A stretch of DNA of 64,000 nucleotides. It comes from Candidatus Lachnoclostridium avicola. GTDB lineage: Bacteria > Bacillota > Clostridia > Lachnospirales > Lachnospiraceae. The notes below the pieces were generated by a model. That model was not told the origin of the DNA. It searched no databases and worked only from the letters and a program-made list of their open reading frames with translations. Each line of letters begins with the position of its first letter. Within the stretch, counting starts at the first letter, position 1. The stretch is from positions 56,784-120,783 of the forward strand of contig DXFM01000036.1 in the NCBI GenBank assembly GCA_019114465.1, written 5' to 3'. The translations under genes were made by a program, and so were the position numbers. Below, piece after piece: positions 34,112 to 42,684 of this stretch.

Positions 34112-34948
34112 TTATTTCATCAGAGATTTTACCTGTCTTACTCTCTCATCGATGAAGTCTGCCCAGATGGTGTCATCCAGATAAGGCTGGCTCTCATCGG
34201 TGTACTGTCCTGCCCGGTCCATGATCTCGATCTGATTGGGATGGCTGGGAAGAGCAATGTCCACATGGATTTTCTTTAACTTGTCCGCATCGCTGATGAA
34301 GCGGTCTCTTAAGTCGGGGGTCAGGTACTTGCTGGTGGAGTAGTAATCGTCGTTCATGGTGTTGGCTCCCACGCCGCCGTGCATTCCCACCACATAAGTC
34401 TCGCCGTTGGCCGGATTCTTCACATCCCACAGGAAGCTGGTGCAGCCGATGGTGTGTCCCGGCGTCAGGATGGTGCGGATGGAAATATTGCCCAGGGTGA
34501 TGGGCTCATCGTCGGAATAGTACTTGTCCACCTCAAAGTACTGGGGATGGGAATCCGGATCCAGCACCAGAGTCTCCTCCGGACATGCCTTGTAAAATTC
34601 CGTATCCTCCTTGGACATATAGAGCTCTGCTCCCGTCAGCTTCTTCATGGCAGCAGCCGCTCCGCAGTGATCGAAGTGGGCATGGCTTAACAGAATCTTC
34701 TTAATATCCGTCAGCTTGAATCCCAGCTGGCAGATGGAGTCCACCATGAGATACAGGCTCTCCGGAATTGCAGTGTCGATCAGGATCAGTCCGTCTCCTG
34801 TGTCGATAAGATAGCAGCCCACCCAGGTCTGCCCGGATACATACCAGGTCTGAGGAGCTACCTGAAACGGTTTTACCGCAATCTCCCAGGGCTCATAAGC
34901 CAGAGTTTTTACCGGATGCGGTGTCGGTTTTGTACAGCGAAATGCCAT
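34112..34948 (-). CDS. Subclass-B3-like metallo-beta-lactamase-fold hydrolase (module 1)
   Basis: 278 aa, cytoplasmic (no signal peptide). N-terminal VAPQTWYVSGQTWVGCYLID, zinc motif LLSHAHFDHCGAAAAM (HxHxDH, about 87-99), LTPGHTIGCTSF (third His, about 163), and ALPSHPNQIEIMDRAG (last His, about 246). This residue order is that of B3 beta-lactamases and their lactonase/hydrolase cousins, but true B3 lactamases are secreted. A role as lactone, ester or thioester hydrolase on the substrate brought in by the SLC13 transporter is the contextual inference. GGGGATAAACATT precedes the ATG. Confidence 0.88.
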   Translation of the reverse strand: MAFRCTKPTPHPVKTLAYEPWEIAVKPFQVAPQTWYVSGQTWVGCYLIDTGDGLILIDTAIPESLYLMVDSICQLGFKLTDIKKILLSHAHFDHCGAAAAMKKLTGAELYMSKEDTEFYKACPEETLVLDPDSHPQYFEVDKYYSDDEPITLGNISIRTILTPGHTIGCTSFLWDVKNPANGETYVVGMHGGVGANTMNDDYYSTSKYLTPDLRDRFISDADKLKKIHVDIALPSHPNQIEIMDRAGQYTDESQPYLDDTIWADFIDERVRQVKSLMK

Positions 34949-35029
34949 AATGTTTATCCCCTTTCATTTTTATTATTTTTCTCATACTTTCTATCTATGT
35001 TTTTATTATAATTTGCCAAATATCTTATT

Positions 35030-35084
35030 TCAACTTATTGATTTTTATTTTTCTTCTTAATATAATTAAGTTGATTGTGATCAA
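35030..35084. promoter_or_regulatory. Inverted repeats in the divergent module-1 promoter region
   Basis: TCAACTTA (35030-35037) is repeated inverted as TAAGTTGA (35067-35074) and overlaps TTGATTGTGATCAA (35071-35084). The region between the hydrolase and LysR start codons is 161 bp and very AT-rich. LysR proteins usually bind dyads with T-N11-A character in such gaps; assignment to this regulator is inferred. Confidence 0.4.
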
Positions 35085-35109
35085 TGTTTGGAAAAGGCAG
35101 GAGAATACT

Positions 35110-36027
35110 ATGGATTTGAGACAAATTGAAAATATTGTTGCCATTGAGCAGGAACAGAGCATATCGAAGGCCGCGGAAAGGCTGTTTCTCACCCAGTCCG
35201 CCTTAAACCAGCAGCTGCTGCGCCTGGAAAAAGAACTGGGCATCCAGCTCTTTGAGCGGAAAAAGCACGCCATGATCCCCACCTTTGCGGGAAAGGTTTA
35301 CCTGGCCACCGCCCACCGCATGATTGATATGAAAAAAGAAACGTATAAAATCATCCACGACATCTCCAACGAGACCGCCGGGGAAATCTCGGTGGCGTAC
35401 TCCCCGGAGCGGGGGTCCCTCCTGTTTTCCCACATTTATCCCACTTTCCGCCGCCGCTATCCCAACGTGACCTTCTCCATCCACGAAGCTCATGTCAAAA
35501 AGATGGAGACCATGCTGCTGCAGAAGGAGGTCACCCTGGCCTGCCTCACCTACTCCCAGGGCTCCAAGCACGCCGCCATCGAATATGTGGACACCAAAAA
35601 GGAGCTGATGGTGCTGGGCCTGCCCGCCTCCCATCCTCTGGCCCACCTGGCCGGGGAGCGCAGCTGGGAAACCTTCCCGTCCATCGACCTGGCCCTGCTG
35701 AGAGACGAGGCATTCGCCCTTGTGGCTAAAACCACCAGGCTGCGGACCATGATCGACGACTCCTTCCGCGCCGCCGGCTTTCTCCCCAAAGTCCTGTTTG
35801 AGTCCTCCAGCACCGCCACAGTGGTGAACATGGTGAAAAACCAGGTCTGCCCCGCCTTTTTCCCCCAGTCCTACGTGGATCCGTCAGCCCCCATGGTCTA
35901 CTTTACCACCAAACCCAAACAGTCCTGGGTCCAGACCATCGCCTATCTAAAAGGCGAGTACCTGACAAAACCGGAAAAATATTTTATCGAGCTGGTAAAA
36001 CAGTACTCTGCCTCCCCATCGAACTGA
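35110..36027 (+). CDS. LysR-family regulator of module 1
   Basis: 305 aa. N-terminal winged helix-turn-helix MDLRQIENIVAIEQEQSISK, then AAERLFLTQSALNQQLLRLE (HTH about 18-38). The effector domain is about 90-300 (GEISVAYSPERGSLLFSHIY). Start at 35110 behind AGGAGAATACT; an earlier in-frame ATG at 35038 has no signal. Divergent from the hydrolase/SLC13 pair, so it probably controls them in response to the transported anion or its product, as LysR proteins usually do. Ends in a bidirectional terminator. Confidence 0.9.
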   Translation: MDLRQIENIVAIEQEQSISKAAERLFLTQSALNQQLLRLEKELGIQLFERKKHAMIPTFAGKVYLATAHRMIDMKKETYKIIHDISNETAGEISVAYSPERGSLLFSHIYPTFRRRYPNVTFSIHEAHVKKMETMLLQKEVTLACLTYSQGSKHAAIEYVDTKKELMVLGLPASHPLAHLAGERSWETFPSIDLALLRDEAFALVAKTTRLRTMIDDSFRAAGFLPKVLFESSSTATVVNMVKNQVCPAFFPQSYVDPSAPMVYFTTKPKQSWVQTIAYLKGEYLTKPEKYFIELVKQYSASPSN

Positions 36028-36057
36028 CAATGCGAACCGACAGCCCGGCTTATGGCG

Positions 36058-36106
36058 AAAAAAAGCGGAAAGGCACCTGAAATTTCGGTGTCTTTCCGCT
36101 TTTTTC
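36058..36106. terminator. Bidirectional terminator between LysR and nagA
   Basis: AAAAAAAGCGGAAAGGCACC pairs with GGTGTCTTTCCGCTTTTTT around TGAAATTTC. A good intrinsic terminator on both strands for convergent genes. Confidence 0.85.
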
Positions 36107-36122
36107 ATTCCCGGCCCATGAT

Positions 36123-37262
36123 TCACAGCATGGCCCGCCCTCTGCAGTAAGTCTGGATCACATCGTAATTGTCCTCCAGCACCACCAGATCGGCGTCGCA
36201 GCCCGCCGCGATCCACCCCTTCCTGTCATCCACCCGCAGGCATCTGGCCGGATTGATGGTGCAGGAATTGAGGGCCGCGTCAAAGGGCACCATGGCGTCC
36301 TCCGCCAGGATCTTTAAGCCGCGGTTCATCCTCAGGGTGCTTCCCGCGATGGTGTTCGTGCCCTTCAGCCTTGCCAGGCCGTCCTCCCCGATCTCGATGT
36401 CATGGCCGCCCAGCTGGTAGTTTCCTCCCGGCGGACAGTGTTTCGCCCGCAGAGAATCGGTGATCATAATGCTGTAGTCCCGTCCCTTGATGGTAAAGAA
36501 ATTGTTTAACGCCGCCAGATGGGAATGGCAGCCGTCGCAGATGATCTCCCCGTACACGTCCCGGATGCGGAAAGCCGCTCCCACCAGCCCGGGATTCCGG
36601 TGATGGTATCTGGTCATTCCGTTGTACACATGGGTCATGGACATGGCTCCGTTGGCAATGCCCATCACCGCGTCCTCATAGGTCGCCGCGGAGTGGCCCA
36701 TGCTCACCACCACCCCATGGGTGGAGCAGTACCTGGTGAGGGCATGGTTCTCGTCGTGCTCCGGGGCCAGTGTAATATAGCGGATCCATCCCTTTGCCGC
36801 TTTCTGATATTCCTCAAACTGTTCCACCGTCGCCTTCGCGATGGCTTCCGGCGGCTGGGCTCCCTTGTATTCCATATCCAGATAAGGACCTTCAAAATGG
36901 ATGCCCAGAATCTCCGCGCCCTCATATCCGTTTTCAATCACGTCTGCCACGTTGGCCACCGCCTTCGTCAGCACGTCGGGCATCTGAGTCACCGTCGTGG
37001 GCAGAATACCGGTTACCCCTTCCTCCGGAATCCTTCTCATCCAGTTTCTCAGTCCCTCCGGCTCCCCGTCGTTGGTGTCATAGCCGTAGGAGCCGTGGGT
37101 GTGCAGATCAATAAAGCCCGGCACAATCCGCTTCTCCCCGTAATCCGCGTCCGCTTCCCTTTCTCCGCACGGCCGGATCTCCGCAATTTTTCCATTTTCC
37201 GTCTCAATATCCGCCGGCACAAACTGTCCGGCAATCCATACCTTTCTGCTGCGTATGATCAT
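36123..37262 (-). CDS. nagA: N-acetylglucosamine-6-phosphate deacetylase
   Basis: Converts GlcNAc-6-P to GlcN-6-P and acetate in amino-sugar catabolism. 379 aa amidohydrolase TIM barrel: IVPGFIDLHTHGSYGYDTND (HxH metal site), GIHFEGPYLDMEYKGAQPPE (metal Glu), VSMGHSAATYEDA, MTHVYNGMT and ICDGCHSH (His ligands), and TDSLRA with the catalytic Asp. Normal length, complete motifs. Ribosome binding site AGGAGG. nagB is not in the window. The LysR gene lies 90 nt upstream on the same strand; a functional link to nagA is possible but not shown. Confidence 0.95.
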   Translation of the reverse strand: MIIRSRKVWIAGQFVPADIETENGKIAEIRPCGEREADADYGEKRIVPGFIDLHTHGSYGYDTNDGEPEGLRNWMRRIPEEGVTGILPTTVTQMPDVLTKAVANVADVIENGYEGAEILGIHFEGPYLDMEYKGAQPPEAIAKATVEQFEEYQKAAKGWIRYITLAPEHDENHALTRYCSTHGVVVSMGHSAATYEDAVMGIANGAMSMTHVYNGMTRYHHRNPGLVGAAFRIRDVYGEIICDGCHSHLAALNNFFTIKGRDYSIMITDSLRAKHCPPGGNYQLGGHDIEIGEDGLARLKGTNTIAGSTLRMNRGLKILAEDAMVPFDAALNSCTINPARCLRVDDRKGWIAAGCDADLVVLEDNYDVIQTYCRGRAML

Positions 37263-37351
37263 TTCCGCTACCTCCTATGGAAACAGTATAGCCCCATCTT
37301 TCCGGAGACTCAAGGCTTTTCCGCCTCCTCCCCGGTAAATTTTCTTCCTAA

Positions 37352-38269
37352 TTAAACGGCTGTCTCCTGCCGCATTTTTCCCAGGCCGGCGCTCTCCAGA
37401 CTCTCCGCCATGATCTTAAGGTAATCCTTCAAAATGGGATTTCCATCCCCTATACGGTAATACACTCCGAAGGATACTTCCACCGTCCCTTCCAGGGCAA
37501 GCTTTGCCAGCGCCGGATTCTCCGGCAGAAACAGATCCGGCAGAAACGAAATCCCGTAGCCGGCCACCGTCAGGATAGCTGCCGTCTCCGGCGAATTGGC
37601 AATGTAAATATGGGACAGGGGCTTTTTCCCGATCAATTCTCCCTGAAGCCTGGCCACCGCCACAGGACTTCTCACCGGGCTGCTGAAAATCAGCTTCTCC
37701 TCCCCCAGATCGTCCAGGCAGATGGTCTTCTTCTCCGCCAGGCAGTGGCCGACGGGGCAGAGGCACACCACCGGCACCTTCACCAGCTCCCGGTATACCA
37801 CCCCCTTCTTCTCCCCCTCTTCCTCCTTAAAATCCATAACCGCATCCAGCGTCTCCTCCTGGAGAAGTCTGCGCAGGACCGGAATCGGCTCCGTCTGAAA
37901 CCGGGGGTGAACGGCGGGATGCAGCTGTCTCAGCCGTCTTAAGGCCGGCGGCAGCCCCATGAGATATGTGTGGCTCTGGCTTCCGATACGAAATTCCGTC
38001 AGTTCCTGCTGCTCCGGGTCTTCAAACCGCTTCTTGGCCCGCACTGCCGTCTCCAGAATGCTTCTGGCGTCGTTGATAAACAGATATCCGGAAGGGGTCA
38101 GCTCCACCAGCCGGGTGGTTCTCTTAAACAGCTTCACCTCCAGTTCCTCCTCCAGACTCCGGATCTGGTGGGTCACCGCCGGCTGGGTAATGTTTAACCG
38201 CTCCGCCGCCCTGGCAAAATTCAGAGTCTCCGCCACCGTCATAAAACAGGTCAGCTGAAATGTATTCAT
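37352..38269 (-). CDS. LysR-family regulator upstream of nagA
   Basis: 305 aa. N-terminal HTH MNTFQLTCFMTVAETLNFAR and AAERLNITQPAVTHQIRSLE, then a linker helix and a substrate-binding domain (about 90-295; FRIGSQSHTYLMGLPPALRR, CLCPVGHCLAEKKTICLDDL). Looks like a CidR/CysB-type regulator with unknown inducer. It is transcribed towards nagA with a 90-bp gap and away from the MarR/ABC genes, with which it shares a 210-bp divergent region. It may control either side. Confidence 0.9.
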   Translation of the reverse strand: MNTFQLTCFMTVAETLNFARAAERLNITQPAVTHQIRSLEEELEVKLFKRTTRLVELTPSGYLFINDARSILETAVRAKKRFEDPEQQELTEFRIGSQSHTYLMGLPPALRRLRQLHPAVHPRFQTEPIPVLRRLLQEETLDAVMDFKEEEGEKKGVVYRELVKVPVVCLCPVGHCLAEKKTICLDDLGEEKLIFSSPVRSPVAVARLQGELIGKKPLSHIYIANSPETAAILTVAGYGISFLPDLFLPENPALAKLALEGTVEVSFGVYYRIGDGNPILKDYLKIMAESLESAGLGKMRQETAV

Positions 38270-38332
38270 CTCTGTTTTTCCTCCATTTTCCCTCGATTAA
38301 TAAAATTTCTTTATTAATAATAACATCTTTTG

Positions 38333-38362
38333 AATTCACTTTCCACTGTTTTTGCATATAAT
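38333..38362 (+). promoter_or_regulatory. Promoter of the MarR-ABC exporter operon
   Basis: TTGAAT (38333-38338), 18 bp, TATAAT (38357-38362). Predicted start near 38369, leaving a leader of about 110 nt that contains the inverted repeat at 38387-38437. Confidence 0.65.
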
Positions 38363-38386
38363 AAAGCTTAAGCCCGTAAATAGTTC

Positions 38387-38437
38387 GGGTGGTAACAGTT
38401 CAACCGGCGACATTTTCCGCCCCAACTGTTTACCGCC
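38387..38437 (+). promoter_or_regulatory. Imperfect inverted repeat in the exporter leader
   Basis: GGGTGGTAACAGTT (38387-38400) faces AACTGTTTACCGCC (38424-38437), 11 to 12 matching positions with a one-base offset. It may be the MarR operator acting just downstream of the promoter, or an RNA hairpin in the leader. No T tract follows, so it is not an intrinsic terminator. Confidence 0.45.
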
Positions 38438-38479
38438 TGAATCTGCTGCAGATATTGGAAAGGAGTGTGTAAAACTGAC

Positions 38480-38953
38480 ATGACCGATGACCGCCTGATC
38501 AGCTTGCTGAAACAGGCCAATATTTTTCTGGATCAATACGAAAGAGAGGCCCTGCGCGGTTCCGAAATCACCCCCGCCCAGAGCCATATGCTAAACTATC
38601 TGCTGAAATTTCCGGAGCAGACGTACAGCGCTACCGACATCCGGCTGGACACCGGAGTCTCCAAAGCCGCCATCTCCAGTTCCCTGAAAGGGCTGAAGCA
38701 GAAAGGGTACATCACCATACGACAGGTGCCGGAGGACGAGCGGAAGAAAGAAATCCTCCTCACCCCGAAAGCCCTGGACATAAGGCGGCGGGTGGACGAA
38801 CATATGCGCCGCCGCCGGGAATGTCTCTGCCGGGGCATCTCCCGGGAAGAGCTGGAAACCATGGAAGACGGCCTGGAAAAAATTGTAGACAACATGAAAC
38901 AAGAACATATAAGGAGGAACTCATATGATACGAATACTGATGGGACAGATTAA
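38480..38953 (+). CDS. MarR-family repressor of the ABC exporter
   Basis: 157 aa winged-helix protein: SEITPAQSHMLNYLLKFPEQ, recognition region SATDIRLDTGVSKAAISSSL, wing KGYITIRQVPEDERKKEILL, then a long C-terminal dimer helix. The family represses efflux genes and releases DNA when bound by phenolic or antibiotic ligands. The start is uncertain: ATG 38480 lies 14 nt after AAAGGAG, while an in-frame GTG at 38465 overlaps that site. Its last 29 nt overlap the first ABC gene, whose AAGGAGG lies inside this gene, so the exporter is translationally coupled to its regulator. Confidence 0.9.
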   Translation: MTDDRLISLLKQANIFLDQYEREALRGSEITPAQSHMLNYLLKFPEQTYSATDIRLDTGVSKAAISSSLKGLKQKGYITIRQVPEDERKKEILLTPKALDIRRRVDEHMRRRRECLCRGISREELETMEDGLEKIVDNMKQEHIRRNSYDTNTDGTD

Positions 38954-40676
38954 ACAGTACCGTCGGGTATCCATTCTGACTCCCGTATTTACCGCCCTGG
39001 AGGTGCTGATGGAGGTGCTCATTCCCTTTGTCACCGCCGCCATCATCGACAAGGGCATTGAGGCGGGAGACATGGGACAGATCTATTTCTACGGAATCAT
39101 TATGCTGGTCATGGCATTTCTCAGCCTGGCCTTCGGCGCCCTGGCCGGAAAATACGCGGCCGAGGCCTCATCCGGCTTTGCCTGCAACCTGCGGGAGGCC
39201 ATGTATGAAAACATTCAGACATTTTCATTTTCCAACATTGACAAATTCAGCACTGCCGGCCTGGTCACCCGTATGACCACAGACGTGACCAACATGCAGA
39301 ACGCTTACCAGATGTGCCTGAGAATCGCGGTCCGCGCCCCTCTCATGTTCATCTGCAGCATGTTCATGTGCCTGTTCATCAACGCCCAGCTGAGTCTGAT
39401 TTTCCTGGTGGCCATCGTGTTCCTGGGCATCGCTCTCTTCCTCATCATGGGAGGCGCCACCAAAATCTTCACCCAGGTATTTCGCAAATACGACGATTTA
39501 AACGCCAGCGTTCAGGAAAATGTCTCCGCCATCCGGGTGGTGAAAGCCTTCGTGCGGGAGGCATTTGAAAATGAGAAATTCGCCAAAGCCGCGGACAGTC
39601 TGTACCGCCTGTCGGTGAAGGCAGAGGGACGCCTTGCTTTAAATAACCCGGTGATGATGCTGGTCATTCACAGCTGCATGATCGCCCTGTCCTGGTTCGG
39701 CGCCCAGTTTATCGTGGTGGGCAGCCTGACCACCGGTGAGCTGACCTCCATGTTCAGCTACGTCATGAGCATGCTCATGTCCCTGATGATGCTGTCCATG
39801 GTGTTCGTCATGATCACCATGAGCGCCGCCAGCGGACGGCGTATTGTGGAAGTACTCACGGAGAAAGCCGACCTGACCAACCCGGAGCATCCGGTGGAGG
39901 TGGTCCCCGACGGCAGCATCGATTTCAACCACGTGAGCTTTTCCTATAAGCACGGAAGCGGGGAGGAAACACTCCATGACATTGACATTCACATTCCCTC
40001 CGGCGAAACGGTGGGCATCATCGGCGGAACCGGCTGCGGAAAATCCAGTCTGGTCAACCTGATCAGCCGGCTGTACGACGTCACCGAAGGCCAGGTTATG
40101 GTCGGCGGACGGGACGTCAGGGAATATGATATGGAAGCCCTGAGAGATCAGGTTGCCGTAGTGCTGCAGAAAAACGTGCTGTTTTCCGGCACGATCCTGG
40201 ATAACCTGCGCTGGGGCAAAGAGGACGCCACCCTGGAGGAGTGTGAGGAGGTGTGCCGTCAGGCCTGTGCCGATGAGTTTATCGAGCGCTTCCCCGACAA
40301 GTACGACACCTGGATTGAACAGGGAGGAACCAACGTGTCCGGCGGCCAGAAACAGCGGCTGTGCATCGCCAGGGCTCTGCTGAAAAAGCCGAAGGTGCTG
40401 ATTCTGGACGATTCCACCAGCGCCGTGGACACCGCCACCGACGCGAAGATCCGGGCCGCTTTCGCCAAAAAGATCCCCGGCACCACAAAGATCATCATCG
40501 CCCAGCGTATTTCCAGCGTCAAGGACGCCGACCGGATCCTGGTGCTGGACGACGGACAGGTGAGCGCCTTCGACACCCACGAAAACCTTCTGAAGACCAA
40601 CGCCATCTATCAGGAAATCTATGAAACCCAGCAAAAGGGCGGCGGCGATTTCGACCAGGCCGTCCCGGAAGCCTGA
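38925..40676 (+). CDS. ABC exporter half-transporter, degenerate ATP-site subunit
   Basis: 583 aa with six TM helices (about 15-320) and one nucleotide-binding domain (about 335-570). Walker A IIGGTGCGKSSLVN, ABC signature NVSGGQKQRLCIA, Walker B KVLILDDSTSAVD with Asp in place of the catalytic Glu, and H-loop replaced by IIAQRISS (Gln for His). These changes mark the non-catalytic site of heterodimeric exporters such as LmrC/BmrC/TM287. It should pair with the next gene to export drugs or lipids. Ends 18 nt before its partner. Confidence 0.93.
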   Translation: MIRILMGQIKQYRRVSILTPVFTALEVLMEVLIPFVTAAIIDKGIEAGDMGQIYFYGIIMLVMAFLSLAFGALAGKYAAEASSGFACNLREAMYENIQTFSFSNIDKFSTAGLVTRMTTDVTNMQNAYQMCLRIAVRAPLMFICSMFMCLFINAQLSLIFLVAIVFLGIALFLIMGGATKIFTQVFRKYDDLNASVQENVSAIRVVKAFVREAFENEKFAKAADSLYRLSVKAEGRLALNNPVMMLVIHSCMIALSWFGAQFIVVGSLTTGELTSMFSYVMSMLMSLMMLSMVFVMITMSAASGRRIVEVLTEKADLTNPEHPVEVVPDGSIDFNHVSFSYKHGSGEETLHDIDIHIPSGETVGIIGGTGCGKSSLVNLISRLYDVTEGQVMVGGRDVREYDMEALRDQVAVVLQKNVLFSGTILDNLRWGKEDATLEECEEVCRQACADEFIERFPDKYDTWIEQGGTNVSGGQKQRLCIARALLKKPKVLILDDSTSAVDTATDAKIRAAFAKKIPGTTKIIIAQRISSVKDADRILVLDDGQVSAFDTHENLLKTNAIYQEIYETQQKGGGDFDQAVPEA

Positions 40677-40694
40677 AAGGAGAGTGACTGATTT

Positions 40695-42599
40695 ATGAGA
40701 GAGACGAATACCAAAGCTCCCGCCTCCAGGGCAAGCATCAAGGAAATGTGCCATATGCTGGGGCGGGTGGTCCGCTACATCACCCAATACTATAAATGGT
40801 CCTTTTTGATTGTAATCCTGTGTATCCTGGGTTCTTCCCTGGTCACCCGGCGGGGCACTCTGTTTATGCAGACGCTGATCGACGACTACATCGTTCCCTT
40901 AACCCAGTCGGCCTCACCGGACTACGGTCCCCTGGCCCACGCCCTGTTCATCATGGCCTGCATTTACGCCGTGGGCATCGTCTGCTCCTACGCCTACAAC
41001 CGGATCATGGTAAATATCAGCCAGGGCACCATGAGGAGGCTGAGAAATGAGCTGTTTTCCCATATGGAATCCCTGCCCATCCGCTACTTTGACACCCACG
41101 CCCACGGCGACATCATGTCCGTGTACACCAACGACGTAGATACCCTGCGCCAGGTAATCAGCCAGAGCATTCCCCAGGTGATCAACTCATCCGTCACCTT
41201 TGTGACCACCCTGTTCAGCATGATCATCCTGGATATTCCTCTGACCATTATCTGCCTGGTCATGGTGTGCCTGATGGTGTTTGTCACCTCCCGCCTCAGC
41301 GGAAAATCCGGTCTCTATTTCGCCAGACAGCAGAAAGACCTGGGAACGGTAAACGGCTACATCGAGGAGATGATGGAAGGCCAGAAGGTGGTCAAGGTCT
41401 TCTGTCATGAGGAGAAGAGCCTGGAGCAGTTCAAGGTTCTGAACCGCCAGCTCCGGGACAGCGCCTGCAACGCCAACAAATTCGCCAACATCATGATGCC
41501 TGTCAACGCCAACCTGGGAAATATCTGCTACGTGCTCTGCGCCGTGGTGGGCGCCGTTCTGGCACTGGGAGGCTTCTCCGGCCTGACTGTGGGCGGACTG
41601 GTTTCCTTCCTCATGCTGTGCAAGAGCTTCACCCAGCCGGTGACCCAGCTGAGCCAGCAGATGAACAGCATCGTCATGGCCACCGCCGGCGCGCAGCGTA
41701 TCTTCGACATGATGGATGAGGAGCCTGAAACCGACAACGGCTATGTGGAACTGGTCAACGCCAGGGAGAACGCCGACGGCACCCTGACCGAGTGCAAAGA
41801 GCGCACCGGCGTCTGGGCCTGGAAGCACCCCCACTCCGCCGACGGCACCGTCACCTACACCAAGCTGGAAGGCGACGTGACCTTCAACGATGTGGACTTT
41901 GGATATGACGACAAGAAGATCGTCCTTCACAATATTAAGCTGTACGCCACTCCCGGCCAGAAGATCGCCTTCGTGGGAAGCACGGGAGCCGGAAAGACCA
42001 CCATCACCAACCTGATCAACCGGTTTTACGACATCCAGGACGGCAAGATCCGCTACGACGGCATCAACATCAACAAGATCAAGAAAGCTGACCTGCGCCG
42101 CTCCCTGGGAATGGTACTTCAGGACACCCACCTGTTCACGGGAACCGTCATGGACAATATCCGCTACGGCCGCCTGGACGCCACCGACGAGGAGTGCATC
42201 GCCGCCGCCAAGCTGGCCAATGCCCACGGCTTTATCAAACGTCTGCCGGAAGGCTACAACACCATGCTCACCGGAGACGGCAGCAACTTAAGCCAGGGCC
42301 AGCGCCAGCTGCTGGCCATCGCCCGGGCCGCTGTGGCCGACCCGCCGGTGCTGATCCTGGATGAGGCCACTTCCTCCATCGACACCAGAACGGAAAAACT
42401 GGTGCAGGAGGGCATGGACCGGCTGATGAAAGGCCGCACCACCTTTGTCATCGCCCACCGTCTCTCCACCGTTCAGAACTCCGACTGCATCATGGTTCTG
42501 GAGCAGGGACGGATCATTGAGCGGGGCAGCCACGAACAGCTTATGGCTGAAAAGGGAAAATACTACCAGCTGTACACCGGCAACGCCATCAGCGCCTGA
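40695..42599 (+). CDS. ABC exporter half-transporter, catalytic subunit
   Basis: 634 aa. Six TM helices (about 35-335) and an NBD with Walker A FVGSTGAGKTTITN, Q-loop MVLQDTHLFTG, signature NLSQGQRQLLAIA, Walker B VLILDEATSSID with the catalytic Glu, and H-loop FVIAHRLST. A 60-residue insertion between TMD and NBD (about 345-405, NARENADGTLTECKERTGVW) is typical of the LmrD/BmrD/TM288 partner, which is longer than its mate. With the previous subunit it forms the heterodimeric multidrug-type exporter controlled by the MarR protein. Confidence 0.93.
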   Translation: MRETNTKAPASRASIKEMCHMLGRVVRYITQYYKWSFLIVILCILGSSLVTRRGTLFMQTLIDDYIVPLTQSASPDYGPLAHALFIMACIYAVGIVCSYAYNRIMVNISQGTMRRLRNELFSHMESLPIRYFDTHAHGDIMSVYTNDVDTLRQVISQSIPQVINSSVTFVTTLFSMIILDIPLTIICLVMVCLMVFVTSRLSGKSGLYFARQQKDLGTVNGYIEEMMEGQKVVKVFCHEEKSLEQFKVLNRQLRDSACNANKFANIMMPVNANLGNICYVLCAVVGAVLALGGFSGLTVGGLVSFLMLCKSFTQPVTQLSQQMNSIVMATAGAQRIFDMMDEEPETDNGYVELVNARENADGTLTECKERTGVWAWKHPHSADGTVTYTKLEGDVTFNDVDFGYDDKKIVLHNIKLYATPGQKIAFVGSTGAGKTTITNLINRFYDIQDGKIRYDGININKIKKADLRRSLGMVLQDTHLFTGTVMDNIRYGRLDATDEECIAAAKLANAHGFIKRLPEGYNTMLTGDGSNLSQGQRQLLAIARAAVADPPVLILDEATSSIDTRTEKLVQEGMDRLMKGRTTFVIAHRLSTVQNSDCIMVLEQGRIIERGSHEQLMAEKGKYYQLYTGNAISA

Positions 42600-42617
42600 T
42601 AGGAAAACAGCGGTCAC

Positions 42618-42668
42618 AAAAAGGTCCTGTCTGCTCCGTCTTCTGCGGATGCAGGCAGGACCTTTTTT
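42618..42668. terminator. Bidirectional terminator between exporter and helicase genes
   Basis: AAAAAGGTCCTGTCTGC pairs with GCAGGCAGGACCTTTTTT (one wobble) around a loop of about 17 nt. It serves convergent genes. Confidence 0.85.
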
Positions 42669-42684
42669 GCCGCCGTTTTAAGTT

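Noticed and set aside
34112..34948. True secreted B3 beta-lactamase
   Set aside because: No signal peptide and the gene is paired with a transporter and regulator; a cytoplasmic hydrolase is more likely.
39639..40787. 382-codon minus-strand frame opposite the first ABC subunit
   Set aside because: Shadow of the exporter gene.
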